A program made the translations under genes and the position numbers. Below the pieces are notes generated by a model, which had not been told where the DNA came from, ran no database searches, and saw only the letters and a program-made list of their open reading frames with translations. Shown here one piece after another: positions 40,562-50,362 of a DNA stretch of 64,000 nucleotides (positions are counted from its first letter, which is position 1; each line of letters starts with the position of its first letter). The stretch lies in the NCBI RefSeq assembly GCF_006738645.1, contig NZ_AP019700.1, forward strand, positions 4,384,001 through 4,448,000, in the 5' to 3' direction. The DNA is from Stella humosa (GTDB lineage Bacteria; Pseudomonadota; Alphaproteobacteria; ATCC43930; Allostellaceae).

Positions 40562-41722
40562 TCAGCGCTTGCCGGCAGCGCCGGTCCAGCGCAGCCAGAC
40601 GACCGCTCCAACGCCCGACAGCAACGACCCGGCCACCACGCCCAGCCGCATCTGGTCCAGCATGGCCGGGGAGGAGAAGGCCAGGCTGCCGATGAAGAGG
40701 CTCATGGTGAAGCCGATCCCGGTCAACAGGGCGGCACCATAGAGCTGGGCCCAGGACACGCCGGGCGGCATGCGGGCCAGCCCGCAGCGGATCGCCAGGA
40801 AGGCCGCCAGCATCACGCCGGCCTGCTTGCCAAGGAAGAGGCCCATGGCGATCGCCAGCGGCAGCGGCGCCAGCAAGGTCGCGGGCGACATGCCCGCCAG
40901 CCCGATGCCGGCATTGGCGAACGCGAAGACCGGCAGGATCGCGAAATTCACCCAGGGCGCCAGCCCATGCTCCATGGCGTGCGCCGGCCCCGGCCGACCA
41001 TCGCGGTCGGTCAGCGGCACCGCCAGCCCCAGCGCCACCCCGGCCAGGGTGGCATGCACGCCCGATTTCAGCACCGCCACCCACAGGATCGTGCCGACCA
41101 CGACGTAGGCTGCGACTCGCACCACCCCCAGCCGGTTCATGCCGGCCAGCGCGGCCAGGGCCAGGGCGGCCACCACCAGCGCCGTGGTCGAGAGGTCGCC
41201 GGTGTAGAAGAGGGCGATGACGATGATCGCCACCAGGTCGTCGACGATCGCCAGCGTCAGCAGGAAGATGCGCAGGGCCGGCGGGAAGTGTCGCCCCAGC
41301 AGGGCGGCGACGCCGACCGCGAACGCGATGTCGGTCGCCGACGAGATGGCCCAGCCGCGCAGCACCTCGGAGTCGCCCCAGGCGATGGCGACATAGACCA
41401 GGGTCGGCACCACGACGCCGCCGACGGCGCCCGTGATCGGCAGGGCGGCCACGCGCGTGTCGCGCAGCGCGCCGTGGACCGCCTCGCGCTTCAGTTCCAT
41501 CCCGACGAACAGGAAGAAGACCGCCATCAGGCCATCATTGATCCACAGCAGCAGGGGCTTGGCGATCGCCAACGCCCCCACCTGCACGGCGACCGGCGTA
41601 TCCAGCAGGCCGGCATAGAGACCGGACAGGCCAGGGAGATTGGCTGCCAGCATCGCCAGGACGGCCGCCGCGGCCAGGAGCAAGCCGGCCTTCGCCTCGT
41701 CTGGCAGGCGGGCGAGGCTCAC
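40562..41722 (-). CDS. nhaA: Na+/H+ antiporter NhaA
   Basis: A 386-residue inner-membrane antiporter that exports Na+ in exchange for protons, with about twelve hydrophobic segments. The family motif VFFLFVGMELKREAV is intact, as are the discontinuous-helix residues: D131 in SSATDIAFAVG and the paired D161-D162 in TLAIVDDLVAIIVIAL. The ATG overlaps the stop of meaB (ATGA), so the two are co-translated, an uncommon pairing. Regulation by NhaR is not seen nearby. Confidence 0.95.
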   Translation of the reverse strand: MSLARLPDEAKAGLLLAAAAVLAMLAANLPGLSGLYAGLLDTPVAVQVGALAIAKPLLLWINDGLMAVFFLFVGMELKREAVHGALRDTRVAALPITGAVGGVVVPTLVYVAIAWGDSEVLRGWAISSATDIAFAVGVAALLGRHFPPALRIFLLTLAIVDDLVAIIVIALFYTGDLSTTALVVAALALAALAGMNRLGVVRVAAYVVVGTILWVAVLKSGVHATLAGVALGLAVPLTDRDGRPGPAHAMEHGLAPWVNFAILPVFAFANAGIGLAGMSPATLLAPLPLAIAMGLFLGKQAGVMLAAFLAIRCGLARMPPGVSWAQLYGAALLTGIGFTMSLFIGSLAFSSPAMLDQMRLGVVAGSLLSGVGAVVWLRWTGAAGKR

Positions 41723-42717
41723 CCGGCGGACTTCCGGCCCAGGAAGCGGCCGACCAGATCACGCCCGGCCGCCGCCGGCGTCTGTCGCCCGCCCGTCACC
41801 AGCCGCTCGGTCTCGGCGATGCGGTCGGCGATGGCGGGATCCTGGCGAAAGGCCGCCAGCAGGCCCGACTCGATCTCGGTCCACAAGGCCGAGCGCGCCT
41901 GGGCGCCGCGCCGGCGGGCGAGCGCGCCCGCCCCGTCCATCAGGGTCCGATAGCGCTCGACCGTGCCCCAGGCCGCCGCCAGCCCCTCGCCGGTGACGGC
42001 CGACACCGGCTCCACCTCGGGCTTCCAGGGCGGATTGGACGGGCGCAGCATCCGGACCGCGCCGCGATAGTCGGCCGCGGTTCGCTTGGCGGCCGGCGCC
42101 AGGTCGCCATCGGCCTTGTTGACCAACAGCAGGTCGGCGATCTCGACGATGCCCTTTTTCAGCCCCTGCAGCTCGTCGCCGCCCCCCGGCAGCAGCAGCA
42201 GCAGGAACAGGTCGACCATCTCGGCCACGGTCGTCTCCGACTGGCCGACGCCGACCGTCTCGACGATGACGACGTCGAAGCCGGCGGCCTCCACCAGCAG
42301 CATCGCCTCGCGCGTGCGGCGGGCGACGCCGCCCAGGGTGCGGCCGGCGGGCGACGGGCGGATGAAGGCGTGCGGGTGGCGCGACAGCATCTCCATCCGG
42401 GTCTTGTCGCCCAGGATGGAGCCGCCGCTGACCTTGGAGGACGGGTCGACCGCCAGCACCGCCACCCGGTGGCCGCGGCCGATGACATGCAGGCCGAACG
42501 CCTCGATGAAGGTCGACTTGCCGACGCCGGGCACACCGGAAATGCCGAGCCGGATCGACCGGCCGGAATCCGGCAGCAAGGCCGCCAGGAGGGCCTCGGC
42601 GTCCGGCCGGTCCTCGTCGCGCGACGACTCGACCAGCGTGATCGCGCGCGCCAGGGCACGCCGTTCCCCCGCCCGCACCCCCCGGGCCAGTGCCTCCACC
42701 CGTCCGCTATCCGCCAA
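41719..42717 (-). CDS. meaB: MeaB/ArgK-family G-protein chaperone of methylmalonyl-CoA mutase
   Basis: A 332-residue P-loop GTPase that protects and reactivates B12-dependent methylmalonyl-CoA mutase. It has Walker A GVPGVGKST, the DPSSKVSGGSILGDKTRM switch region, the ETVGVGQSETTVAEM motif and NKADGD for guanine. The start is a TTG at 42717, preceded by GGAGAGG at good spacing; the longer upstream frame has no better start. The mutase (scpA) is in the same window at 48042-50195 but in a separate operon. Its stop overlaps nhaA. Confidence 0.93.
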   Translation of the reverse strand: MADSGRVEALARGVRAGERRALARAITLVESSRDEDRPDAEALLAALLPDSGRSIRLGISGVPGVGKSTFIEAFGLHVIGRGHRVAVLAVDPSSKVSGGSILGDKTRMEMLSRHPHAFIRPSPAGRTLGGVARRTREAMLLVEAAGFDVVIVETVGVGQSETTVAEMVDLFLLLLLPGGGDELQGLKKGIVEIADLLLVNKADGDLAPAAKRTAADYRGAVRMLRPSNPPWKPEVEPVSAVTGEGLAAAWGTVERYRTLMDGAGALARRRGAQARSALWTEIESGLLAAFRQDPAIADRIAETERLVTGGRQTPAAAGRDLVGRFLGRKSAG

Positions 42718-42770
42718 TGATCGCCTCTCCTGGCTCAAGACGGCACCATCATAGAGCAAGCAGCCGGGGT

Positions 42771-44624
42771 TCAGGCACCGGCCTCGGCCGACCCAACCCG
42801 CGCAAGCTGGTCGGCCAGGCGGGCGGCCTCCGACTGGCGGCGCCACATCTCGGCATAGAGACCGTCCAGTGCCACCAGCTCGCCATGCCGCCCGCGCTCG
42901 ACGATGCGGCCGCCGTCCAGCACCAGGATCAGGTCGGCGTCGATCACCGTCGACAGGCGGTGGGCGATGACGATGGTGGTGCGGCCGGCCGCGACCTGGT
43001 CCAGCGAGGCCTGGATCTCCTGCTCGGTATTGCTGTCGAGCGCCGACGTCGCCTCGTCGAAGAGCAGGATGCGCGGCGCCTTCAGGATGACGCGGGCGAT
43101 CGCGACCCGCTGCTTCTCGCCGCCCGACAGCTTCAGCCCGCGCTCGCCGACCTGGGTCTCGTAGCCGTCCGGCAGGCGCTGGATGAAGTCGTGCAGCCGG
43201 GCCAGGCGGGCCGCCTCCTCCACCTCGGCCCGGCTGGCGTCGGGCCGGCCATAGGCGATGTTGTAGAAGATGGTGTCGTTGAACAGCACCGTGTCCTGCG
43301 GCACCACGCCGATGGCCGCGCGCACGCTGGCCTGGGTGACGGTGCGCATGTCGGCGCCGTCGATCTCGATGCGCCCCTCGCCCGCGTCGTAGAAGCGGAA
43401 CAGCAGCCGGGCCACGGTCGACTTGCCGGCGCCGCTGGGGCCGACGATGGCGACGCGGGCACCGGGAGCCGCCTCGAACGAGATGTCGCGCAGGATCGGC
43501 CGCCGCGGGTCATAGGCGAAGGAGACGTCGGCAAAGCGCACCCGGCCCGGCCCCAGCGGCAGGGGCACCGCTCCCGGCGGGTCGCGCACGTCCTCGGCCA
43601 CGTCGAGCAGCTGGAAGAGCTGCTCCAGGTCGATCAGCGACTGGCGCAGGTTGCGATAGACGAAGCCCAGCGCGTTCAGCGGCACGTAGAGCTGCAGCAG
43701 GTAGGTGTTCACCAGCACGAAGTCGCCGATGGTCATCTCGCCGCTCGCCACCCGGCTGCCGGCCAGCAGCATGATCAGCGTCAGGCCGACGGCGATGATC
43801 GCCCCCTGCCCGACGTTGAGGGCCGACAGCGAGGTCTGGGTGCGCAGGGAGGCGCGCTCGTAGAGCGCCAGGGCGCCGTCGTAGCGCCGTGCCTCCATCG
43901 CCTCGTTGCCGAAATACTTCACCGTCTCGTAGTTCAGCAGGCTGTCGATCGCCCGGCCGTTGGCCTCGCTGTCGCGCTCGTTCTTCTCGCGCCGGAACTT
44001 CACCCGCCATTCGCTGACGACCGTGGTGAAGATGACGTAGACGACGATGGTCGCCAGCGTCACCAGGGCGAAGTCGATGCTGTAGAGGCCCCAGAGGATG
44101 CCGGTGACGAGCGCGATCTCGAGCAGCGTCGGAAAGATGCTGAAGAGCAGCAGGCTGAGGAGGAAGCTGGTGCCCTCCATGCCGCGCTCGATCGCCCGGC
44201 TGAGGCCGCCCGTCCGTCGCTCCAAGTGGAACTTCAGGCTGAGCCGGTGCAGGTGCTGGAAGGTCTCGAGCGCAATGCGGCGCACGGCGCGCACCGCCAC
44301 CTTGGCGAAGATCGTGTCGCGCAGCTCGCCGAAGCCCTGGGCCAGCACCCGCACCAGGCCGTAGCCGACGATGAGGGCGACCGGCAGGGCGACGACGGCG
44401 CCCGGGCCGGAGGGCGTCAGCGCGTCGATGGCGCTCTTGTAGAAGATGGGGACGGTGACGTTGACCAGCTTGGCCGCCACCAGGCAGGCCATCGCGGCCG
44501 CCACGCGCAGCCGCAGCTCGGTCTCGCCGCGCGGCCAGAGATAGGGCAGCAGCGCCACCAGGGTGGCGAAGGCCGTGCGGCGCGGCCCTTTGGGCGGGTC
44601 GCTGACCGGGCGGCGCTCCCTCAT
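42771..44624 (-). CDS. ATM1-type ABC exporter (half transporter)
   Basis: A 617-residue fused membrane/ATPase half transporter. The N-terminal domain has six hydrophobic segments and the ATM1/HMT1 hallmark SLLNYETVKYFGNE. The ATPase domain shows Walker A GPSGAGKST, Q-loop GVVPQDTVLFNDTIFYNI, signature LSGGEKQRVAIARV and Walker B ILLFDEATSALD. Relatives export glutathione-linked or metal-stress compounds. The ATG at 44624 overlaps the stop of the MFS gene. A homodimer is expected. Confidence 0.93.
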   Translation of the reverse strand: MRERRPVSDPPKGPRRTAFATLVALLPYLWPRGETELRLRVAAAMACLVAAKLVNVTVPIFYKSAIDALTPSGPGAVVALPVALIVGYGLVRVLAQGFGELRDTIFAKVAVRAVRRIALETFQHLHRLSLKFHLERRTGGLSRAIERGMEGTSFLLSLLLFSIFPTLLEIALVTGILWGLYSIDFALVTLATIVVYVIFTTVVSEWRVKFRREKNERDSEANGRAIDSLLNYETVKYFGNEAMEARRYDGALALYERASLRTQTSLSALNVGQGAIIAVGLTLIMLLAGSRVASGEMTIGDFVLVNTYLLQLYVPLNALGFVYRNLRQSLIDLEQLFQLLDVAEDVRDPPGAVPLPLGPGRVRFADVSFAYDPRRPILRDISFEAAPGARVAIVGPSGAGKSTVARLLFRFYDAGEGRIEIDGADMRTVTQASVRAAIGVVPQDTVLFNDTIFYNIAYGRPDASRAEVEEAARLARLHDFIQRLPDGYETQVGERGLKLSGGEKQRVAIARVILKAPRILLFDEATSALDSNTEQEIQASLDQVAAGRTTIVIAHRLSTVIDADLILVLDGGRIVERGRHGELVALDGLYAEMWRRQSEAARLADQLARVGSAEAGA

Positions 44625-45772
44625 CGCCGGGCCATCCGGGCGGCGAAGACCGCCACCGGCAGGATGATGGCGGCCCCCAGCAGGAAAGGCGACGGCGGCC
44701 CCAGATGGGCGAAGGCCACGCCCGCGACTAGCGGCCCCACCACGCGTGCCAGGCTGCCGGCGGACTGGTGAACACCCAGCACCATGCCCTGGTCGGCCGG
44801 GTCGGCGCTGCGCGAGACGAGGCTGGCCAGGCTGGGATTGGCCAGCCCGAAGCCCAGCCCCAGCAGCGAGGCGGTCGCGAACAGCATCGGCACGGTCGTG
44901 GTGAAGCCCAGGCCCGCCAGGCCGGCGCCGATCAGCACCAGCCCGGCCGCAAGCAGGCGCAGCTCGCCGAAGCGGCGCGTAAGGCGGCCGATCGCTACCC
45001 CCTGGAGCAGGGCCCCCAGGATGCCAACGAAGGCGAAGAGATAGCCGTTCTGCGCCGGCCCCCAGCCGAAGGTACTGGACGACCAGAGCGCGAAGGTCGT
45101 CTCCATCCCGGCGAAGACGGAGATGGTGGCAAAGCCCACCAGGATGAAGCGCGCGATGCCGGGCCGGCCCAGCACCTGGCGGATCGCCACCAGGCGCGAG
45201 ATGCGCGGGGCCGGCGGCCGCGAGCGGTCGAGGCTTTCGCGCAGGACCAGCAGCGTGCCGACGAAGGCCGCCGCCGACAGGCCGGCCGCCGTCAGGGCCG
45301 GCATCGTGAAGTCCACGTCGTGTGGGTCGTGCCCCGCCAGCACCCCGCCGATCGCCGGGCCCAGGATGAAGCCCAGGCCGAAGGCAGCACCGATCAGCCC
45401 CATGCCCTGGGCGCGGCGCTCGGGCGTGGTCACGTCGGCGACATAGGCCTGGGCGGCGGCGATGTTGCCGGCCATGGCACCGGCGGCGATGCGGGCAAGG
45501 AAGAGGACCAGCAGCGAGGGCGCCCAGGCCAGTGCCAGGTAGGAGGCGACCGACCCCGCGAGGCTCATCAGCAGCACGGGCCGGCGGCCGATGCGGTCGC
45601 TGAGGCGGCCCCACAGCGGTGCCGTGACGAGCTGCGCCAGCGAATAGCTCGCCATCACCATCGTCACCACTTCCGGCCCGGCCTGGAAATGCAGGGCGTA
45701 GTAGGGCAGAAGCGGGATGACGATGCCGAAGCCGACGAGATCGACGAAGACGATCAGGAAGAGGACGGGCAT
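44621..45772 (-). CDS. MFS transporter (TetA-like drug:H+ antiporter family)
   Basis: A 383-residue inner-membrane transporter with about twelve hydrophobic segments. The start PVLFLIVFVDLVGFGIVIPLLPYYA and motif A GRLSDRIGRRPVLL match the tetracycline/multidrug (DHA1) class, and the ARIAAGAMAGNIAAAQAYVADV segment is also typical. Substrate cannot be inferred. It overlaps the ATM1-type exporter gene downstream, so an efflux operon is likely. The ATG at 45772 is 153 bases from the divergent repeat-protein gene. Confidence 0.9.
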   Translation of the reverse strand: MPVLFLIVFVDLVGFGIVIPLLPYYALHFQAGPEVVTMVMASYSLAQLVTAPLWGRLSDRIGRRPVLLMSLAGSVASYLALAWAPSLLVLFLARIAAGAMAGNIAAAQAYVADVTTPERRAQGMGLIGAAFGLGFILGPAIGGVLAGHDPHDVDFTMPALTAAGLSAAAFVGTLLVLRESLDRSRPPAPRISRLVAIRQVLGRPGIARFILVGFATISVFAGMETTFALWSSSTFGWGPAQNGYLFAFVGILGALLQGVAIGRLTRRFGELRLLAAGLVLIGAGLAGLGFTTTVPMLFATASLLGLGFGLANPSLASLVSRSADPADQGMVLGVHQSAGSLARVVGPLVAGVAFAHLGPPSPFLLGAAIILPVAVFAARMARR

Positions 45773-45925
45773 GGGCGGATGGCAGGCATGGGCGGCCTAG
45801 ATAGACTGCTTCCCGCGCCCCGGACAGGGGTTGGCCCGCGCCCCGACGCATTTGGCCCGCCGATGGGGCTTTCGGACGCACCCCGCCGCCCGCTATCCTG
45901 GGCCGAAGAGGGGTTGGCGGGGAAC

Positions 45926-46813
45926 ATGGCCAGACGGATCGCCGCGATATTCATGCTGATGCTGTGGCTGCCGACGACGGTGCTGGCCGAGGTGCCGCCC
46001 TCGCTGCTCGCCACTCCTGCCCCGGCATCGGCGCCAGCCCCCGCCCCTGCGCCGACGGCAGCCGATCCGAACCTGCCGCTGGTGGCGGGCCTGGGTGCCA
46101 TCGCCGGCGTCGTCGGCTTCAACCTGCTGGCGCTCGGGCTCCAGGCGCTGCCGGGCGGCTTCGCCTACGGCGCGGGCGCGGTGGTCGCGGCCGAGATGTC
46201 GGTGGCGATGAGCCGGGTCTATGCCGTGGGCAGCGCCGTCGCCGGCGGGCTGGCCGCGCGCTGGGCCCATGGCCAGTGGCCGGAAGAGGTGGACGCCGCC
46301 CTGGCCGCCGTCACCGCCTGGCTGCCGGTCGACCCCGACCTGCTGGTGGCCGGCATCGGCGCCATCGCCGGCGTCGTCGCCTTCAACGTGCTGTCGGCGC
46401 CGATCGCCACCGTGCCGCTGGCGGGCGGGCTGCTGGCCGCCGTGCCGTACGACATCGCGCTCGGCAGCCGGCTGGTGGCCGGCTTGTCGGTGGTGGCAGG
46501 CGCGCTGGGCGCGACCGCCGCCTATGACTGGGTGACGGGCCACGCCAGCGACTATGGCCGGGCCGCCGTGCTGGCGGCGGGCGCGCTGGGCGGCATCGCC
46601 GCCGGCAACCTGCTGTCCGGCTGGGCCGGGACCCTGCCTTACTATGCCGGCGCCGGCCAGGCGGCGGCCTCGGCCGCCACGACCTTCGCCTCGGCCTCGG
46701 CGCAGGCCGCCAGCCGCGTCTATGTCGTGACCTTCGGCGTCATGGGCGCCTGGGCCGCCGACTGGGCCTGGCGCGCGCAGGCCGCCCCCCGGATGCCGGC
46801 CGGCCCGCGCTGA
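45926..46813 (+). CDS. Hypothetical membrane protein with three internal repeats
   Basis: A 295-residue protein that I do not recognise. After a signal peptide (about residues 1-22) and a Pro/Ala linker (23-47), three repeats of about 75-88 residues begin near residues 49, 137 and 212. Each opens with the motif L-V-A-G-(L/I)-G-(A/G)-I-A-G-x-x-x-(F)-N-(L/V)-L (copies: LVAGLGAIAGVVGFNLL, LVAGIGAIAGVVAFNVLS, AAGALGGIAAGNLLS) and has two more hydrophobic stretches. GxxxG-type motifs suggest tight helix packing. The ATG at 45926 is preceded by GGCGGGGA. It has no obvious partner gene. Confidence 0.7.
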   Translation: MARRIAAIFMLMLWLPTTVLAEVPPSLLATPAPASAPAPAPAPTAADPNLPLVAGLGAIAGVVGFNLLALGLQALPGGFAYGAGAVVAAEMSVAMSRVYAVGSAVAGGLAARWAHGQWPEEVDAALAAVTAWLPVDPDLLVAGIGAIAGVVAFNVLSAPIATVPLAGGLLAAVPYDIALGSRLVAGLSVVAGALGATAAYDWVTGHASDYGRAAVLAAGALGGIAAGNLLSGWAGTLPYYAGAGQAAASAATTFASASAQAASRVYVVTFGVMGAWAADWAWRAQAAPRMPAGPR

Positions 46814-46923
46814 GCCGGCCCGCTCCGTCGCGGCCAGCCATTCACGATCCCGCGAGCACCGATTGACCGTCCTCCGCCGGCCGGTGCAGCCTCGACGTGC
46901 CCATCGACCAAGGAGGATACGAC

Positions 46924-47079
46924 ATGCGCGTACTGCTCTCCCTCGTGGCCGCAGCCGGCGTCATGGCTGCGACCGCCGCCGTCGCCTGCGAGTACACCAA
47001 GGCGCGGACCGCAGCCGCCCCCATGACCCCGGTCCCGGTGGCCAGCGCGCCGGCGCCCGCGACACAGCCGGGCGGCTGA
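46924..47079 (+). CDS. Small secreted peptide of unknown function
   Basis: A 51-residue peptide with a signal sequence (LLSLVAAAGVMAATAAVA) followed by CEYTKARTAAAP and a Pro/Ala/Gln tail. The ATG at 46924 follows a strong AAGGAGG nine bases upstream, and a good terminator follows, which argues that the gene is real. The Cys after AVA lacks the leucine of a typical lipobox, so plain secretion is more likely. No function can be assigned. Confidence 0.65.
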   Translation: MRVLLSLVAAAGVMAATAAVACEYTKARTAAAPMTPVPVASAPAPATQPGG

Positions 47080-47095
47080 CCTTCAATAATCCTTC

Positions 47096-47130
47096 GGCAC
47101 CGCCCCCGGCACAGGGGGCGGTGCCCTTTC
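47096..47130 (+). terminator. Terminator after the small secreted peptide gene
   Basis: GGCACCGCCCCC (47096-47107) pairs perfectly with GGGGGCGGTGCC (47114-47125) around GGCACA, followed by CTTTCG. It may also end the convergent rhodanese transcript. Confidence 0.8.
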
Positions 47131-47166
47131 GCGCGGCCCGGCGATGAACCTGCCCCCGGACGCCGA

Positions 47167-48024
47167 TCAGTCCCCGTCGCGCACGAGCGGCCTGGCCGGA
47201 TCGCGGGCCCATTCCTGCAGGGAGCGGGCATAGACGGCGGCCTCTTGGCCGATCGCAGCCAGCGCCAGTGCGCTGCTGGAGGCCGCGACCCCGCCGCCGC
47301 AGTAGACGATGACGCGGTCGCCGGCCGACACGCCCGCCTCGGCGAATAGGCTCCGCAGACGGTCCGGCGGCAGATAGGCCGTGGTCCCCGCCTCGGTCAG
47401 CGCGCGGGCCGGCAGGTTGACGCTGCCGGGAATCCGCCCCGCCCGCCCATAATGCACCCCGCCGCGGCCGGCATGCTGCTGGGGCGACAGGGCATTCACC
47501 AGCACGGTCCGCGGATCGTCGATCCCGGCCGCCACGGCGTCGGCGTCGACGAATATGCCGGGCCGGACCGACGCTGCGAACCGTGCCGGGGGATGGCAGA
47601 ATGCCCCTGCCTCGACCGGCCTCCCCTCGCCCGTCCATTTCGCCCAGCCGCCATCCAGCACCAGCGCATCGGCACAGCCGTAATGGCGCAGCGTGTTCCA
47701 GACACGGGCCGCCCACAGGTGATGGTTCCGGCAATAGAGCACCGGACGGATGCCCTGGCCGATGCCGAGCGCGCCGGCCGCCTCGGAAAAGCGGTCCGGG
47801 GACGGCAGCGCATAGCGGAACGGCTGGTCCGGATCGGAGATCGCCTGCACGTCGACATGCGCGGCGCGCGGCAGATGCCCCGCCAGCCAGGCGTCGCGAC
47901 CGCTCTCCGAGATGAGATCGGACCCGTCCGGCGCCGGCCGGGTCAGCAGCGTGCAATCGAATATCCGGATCGACGGATCGTCCAGATGCCCGGCCAGCCA
48001 GTCCGTGGAGACGAGCGGTCCCAT
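47167..48024 (-). CDS. Two-domain rhodanese sulfurtransferase (SseA/TST-like)
   Basis: A 285-residue sulfurtransferase with two rhodanese domains. The start LVSTDWLAGHLDDPSIRIFDCTL is typical. The N-terminal domain has VLYCRNHHLWAARVWNTL with C98, and the C-terminal active-site loop has nucleophile C232 in VIVYCGGGVAASSSALAL. It would transfer sulfane sulfur to cyanide or thiols. The ATG at 48024 is 17 bases after scpA, in the same direction, so it may be the last gene of that operon. Confidence 0.9.
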   Translation of the reverse strand: MGPLVSTDWLAGHLDDPSIRIFDCTLLTRPAPDGSDLISESGRDAWLAGHLPRAAHVDVQAISDPDQPFRYALPSPDRFSEAAGALGIGQGIRPVLYCRNHHLWAARVWNTLRHYGCADALVLDGGWAKWTGEGRPVEAGAFCHPPARFAASVRPGIFVDADAVAAGIDDPRTVLVNALSPQQHAGRGGVHYGRAGRIPGSVNLPARALTEAGTTAYLPPDRLRSLFAEAGVSAGDRVIVYCGGGVAASSSALALAAIGQEAAVYARSLQEWARDPARPLVRDGD

Positions 48025-48041
48025 TGCCGCCGCCGCTTGCG

Positions 48042-50195
48042 TCAGGCCGCCGCCTTCCGCTTGCGGTCGAGCAGCCCCAGGATCTCGCTGGCGGCGACCG
48101 GGATGTTGGTGCCCGGGCCATAGATGGCGGACACGCCGGCCTCGGTCAGCGCCGGGTAGTGCTGCGGTGGGATGACGCCGCCGCAGACCACGACGATGTC
48201 TTCGCCGCCCATTTCCCGGAGCGCCGCCACGATCTGCGGCACCAGGGTCAGGTGGCCGGCTGCCTGGGTCGAGACGCCGACGACATGGACGTCGTTCTCG
48301 ATCGCCTGGCGGGCGGCCTCCTCCGGGGTCTGGAACAGCGGCCCGATATCGACGTCGAAGCCGATGTCGGCGAACGCGGTGGCGATCACCTTGGCGCCGC
48401 GGTCGTGCCCGTCCTGGCCCATCTTCACCACCAGCATGCGCGGCCGGCGGCCCTCCTGGCGGGCGAACGCCTCGACCTCGCCCTGGATGCGGCGGAAGCC
48501 TGCATCCTCGGCCAGCGCCCCGCCATAGACGCCGCTGACGCTCTGCACGGTGGCGCGGTGGCGGGTGAAGACGCGTTCCAGCGCATCGGAGATCTCGCCC
48601 ACCGTGGCCCGCGCGCGCGCGGCCTCGATCGCCAGGGTCAACAGGTTGCCGTCGCCGCGCTCGGCGGCACCCGACAAGGCGGCCAGCGCCGCCTCGCAGG
48701 CCGCGGCATCGCGGCGGTTCTTCACGGTGTTGAGGCGGGCGATCTGCGACAGGCGGACCTTGGTGTTGTCGATCGACAGCACGTCGACCGTCTCCACCGT
48801 CTCGGGCCGGTACTTGTTGACGCCGACGATCACCTCGGTGCCGCTGTCGATCGCGGCCTGGCGGCGGGCGGCCGCCTCCTCGATGCGCAGCTTGGGCATG
48901 CCGCTTTCGACCGCGCGGGTCATGCCGCCCAGTTCCTCGACCTCGGCGATCAGCTTCCGCGCCTCGGCCGCCAGCGTGGCCGTCAGGTTCTCGACATAGT
49001 AGCTGCCGGCCAGCGGGTCGATGACGTGCGGGATGCCGGTTTCCTCGGCGAGGATGAGCTGGGTGTTGCGGGCGATGCGGGCCGAGAAGGGCGTCGGCAG
49101 GGCCAGCGCCTCGTCGAAGGAATTGGTGTGCAGCGACTGCGTCCCGCCCAGGACGGCCGCCATCGCCTCGACCGCGGTGCGCACGACGTTGTTGTAGGGG
49201 TCCTGCTCGGTCAGGCTGACGCCCGAGGTCTGGCAGTGGGTGCGCAGCGCCAGCGAGGTCGGGTTCTTGGGGCCGAAGGGCTGGATCAGTTCGGCCCACA
49301 GCAGGCGGGCGGCGCGCAGCTTGGCGATCTCCATGAAGAAGTTCATGCCGATGCCGAAGAAGAAGGAGAGGCGCGGCGCGAAGGCGTCGATGTCGAGCCC
49401 CTTGGAGAGCGCGGCGCGGACATATTCCAGCCCGTCGGCCAGCGTGAAGGCCAGTTCCTGGACGGCGGTGCCGCCAGCCTCCTGCATGTGGTAGCCGGAA
49501 ATCGAGATCGAGTTGAACTTGGGCATGAAATGCGCGGTGTGCTCGATGATGTCGGCCACGATGCGCATGCTGGGGCCGGGCGGGTAGATATAGGTGTTGC
49601 GGACCATGAACTCCTTCAGAATGTCGTTCTGGATGGTCCCGGAGAGCTGATCCTGGCGCACCCCCTGCTCCTCGGCCGCGACCACGTACATGGCCAGGAC
49701 CGGCAGCACGGCGCCGTTCATCGTCATCGACACGCTCATGCGGTCGAGCGGGATCTGGTCGAAGAGGATGCGCATGTCCTCGACGCTGTCGATCGCCACC
49801 CCGGCCTTGCCGACATCGCCCTCGACCCGCGGATGGTCGCTGTCGTAGCCGCGATGGGTGGCGAGGTCGAAGGCGACCGACAGCCCCATCTGGCCGCTGC
49901 GCAGCGCCGCCTTGTAGAAGGCGTTCGATTCCTCGGCCGTCGAGAAGCCGGCATATTGCCGGATCGTCCAGGGGCGACCGGCGAACATGGTGGCCCGCGG
50001 CCCGCGCAGGTAGGGCGCGAAGCCCGGCAGCGAGTTCAGCCCCGGCAGGCCCTCCAGGTCGGCCGCCGTGTAGAGCGGCTTCACGGGAATGCCCTCGGGC
50101 GTCATCCGCACGAGATCCTCGAGCGGCCGGTCGCGCAGCTCCTTGCGGGCCAGCTTCTCCCAGTCGGCGTAGGTCTTGGACGGAAACTCGGTCAT
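48042..50195 (-). CDS. scpA: Methylmalonyl-CoA mutase (large subunit)
   Basis: A 717-residue adenosylcobalamin enzyme that interconverts methylmalonyl-CoA and succinyl-CoA in propionate catabolism. The TIM-barrel half shows [42 protein letters not shown] and [17 protein letters not shown]. The C-terminal B12-binding domain has the DxHxxG motif in [27 protein letters not shown] and [12 protein letters not shown]. Length matches the catalytic subunit; no small subunit gene is adjacent. MeaB lies 5 kb away on the same strand. Confidence 0.97.
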   Translation of the reverse strand: MTEFPSKTYADWEKLARKELRDRPLEDLVRMTPEGIPVKPLYTAADLEGLPGLNSLPGFAPYLRGPRATMFAGRPWTIRQYAGFSTAEESNAFYKAALRSGQMGLSVAFDLATHRGYDSDHPRVEGDVGKAGVAIDSVEDMRILFDQIPLDRMSVSMTMNGAVLPVLAMYVVAAEEQGVRQDQLSGTIQNDILKEFMVRNTYIYPPGPSMRIVADIIEHTAHFMPKFNSISISGYHMQEAGGTAVQELAFTLADGLEYVRAALSKGLDIDAFAPRLSFFFGIGMNFFMEIAKLRAARLLWAELIQPFGPKNPTSLALRTHCQTSGVSLTEQDPYNNVVRTAVEAMAAVLGGTQSLHTNSFDEALALPTPFSARIARNTQLILAEETGIPHVIDPLAGSYYVENLTATLAAEARKLIAEVEELGGMTRAVESGMPKLRIEEAAARRQAAIDSGTEVIVGVNKYRPETVETVDVLSIDNTKVRLSQIARLNTVKNRRDAAACEAALAALSGAAERGDGNLLTLAIEAARARATVGEISDALERVFTRHRATVQSVSGVYGGALAEDAGFRRIQGEVEAFARQEGRRPRMLVVKMGQDGHDRGAKVIATAFADIGFDVDIGPLFQTPEEAARQAIENDVHVVGVSTQAAGHLTLVPQIVAALREMGGEDIVVVCGGVIPPQHYPALTEAGVSAIYGPGTNIPVAASEILGLLDRKRKAAA

Positions 50196-50362
50196 GGCTC
50201 GTACACCAGGGTGGAAGGCCTAATCCTGCAATATCGCCCCTCAGGCCGCCGAAGTCACCATGCCGGGCGTCAGCGCACGCCGCGAGCCTTCTGGCATGTC
50301 GGCGGATTGGCCGGTATCGTGGCCCCCACCCCTGCCCCGATACCGCCAGGAAAGCCCACGCC

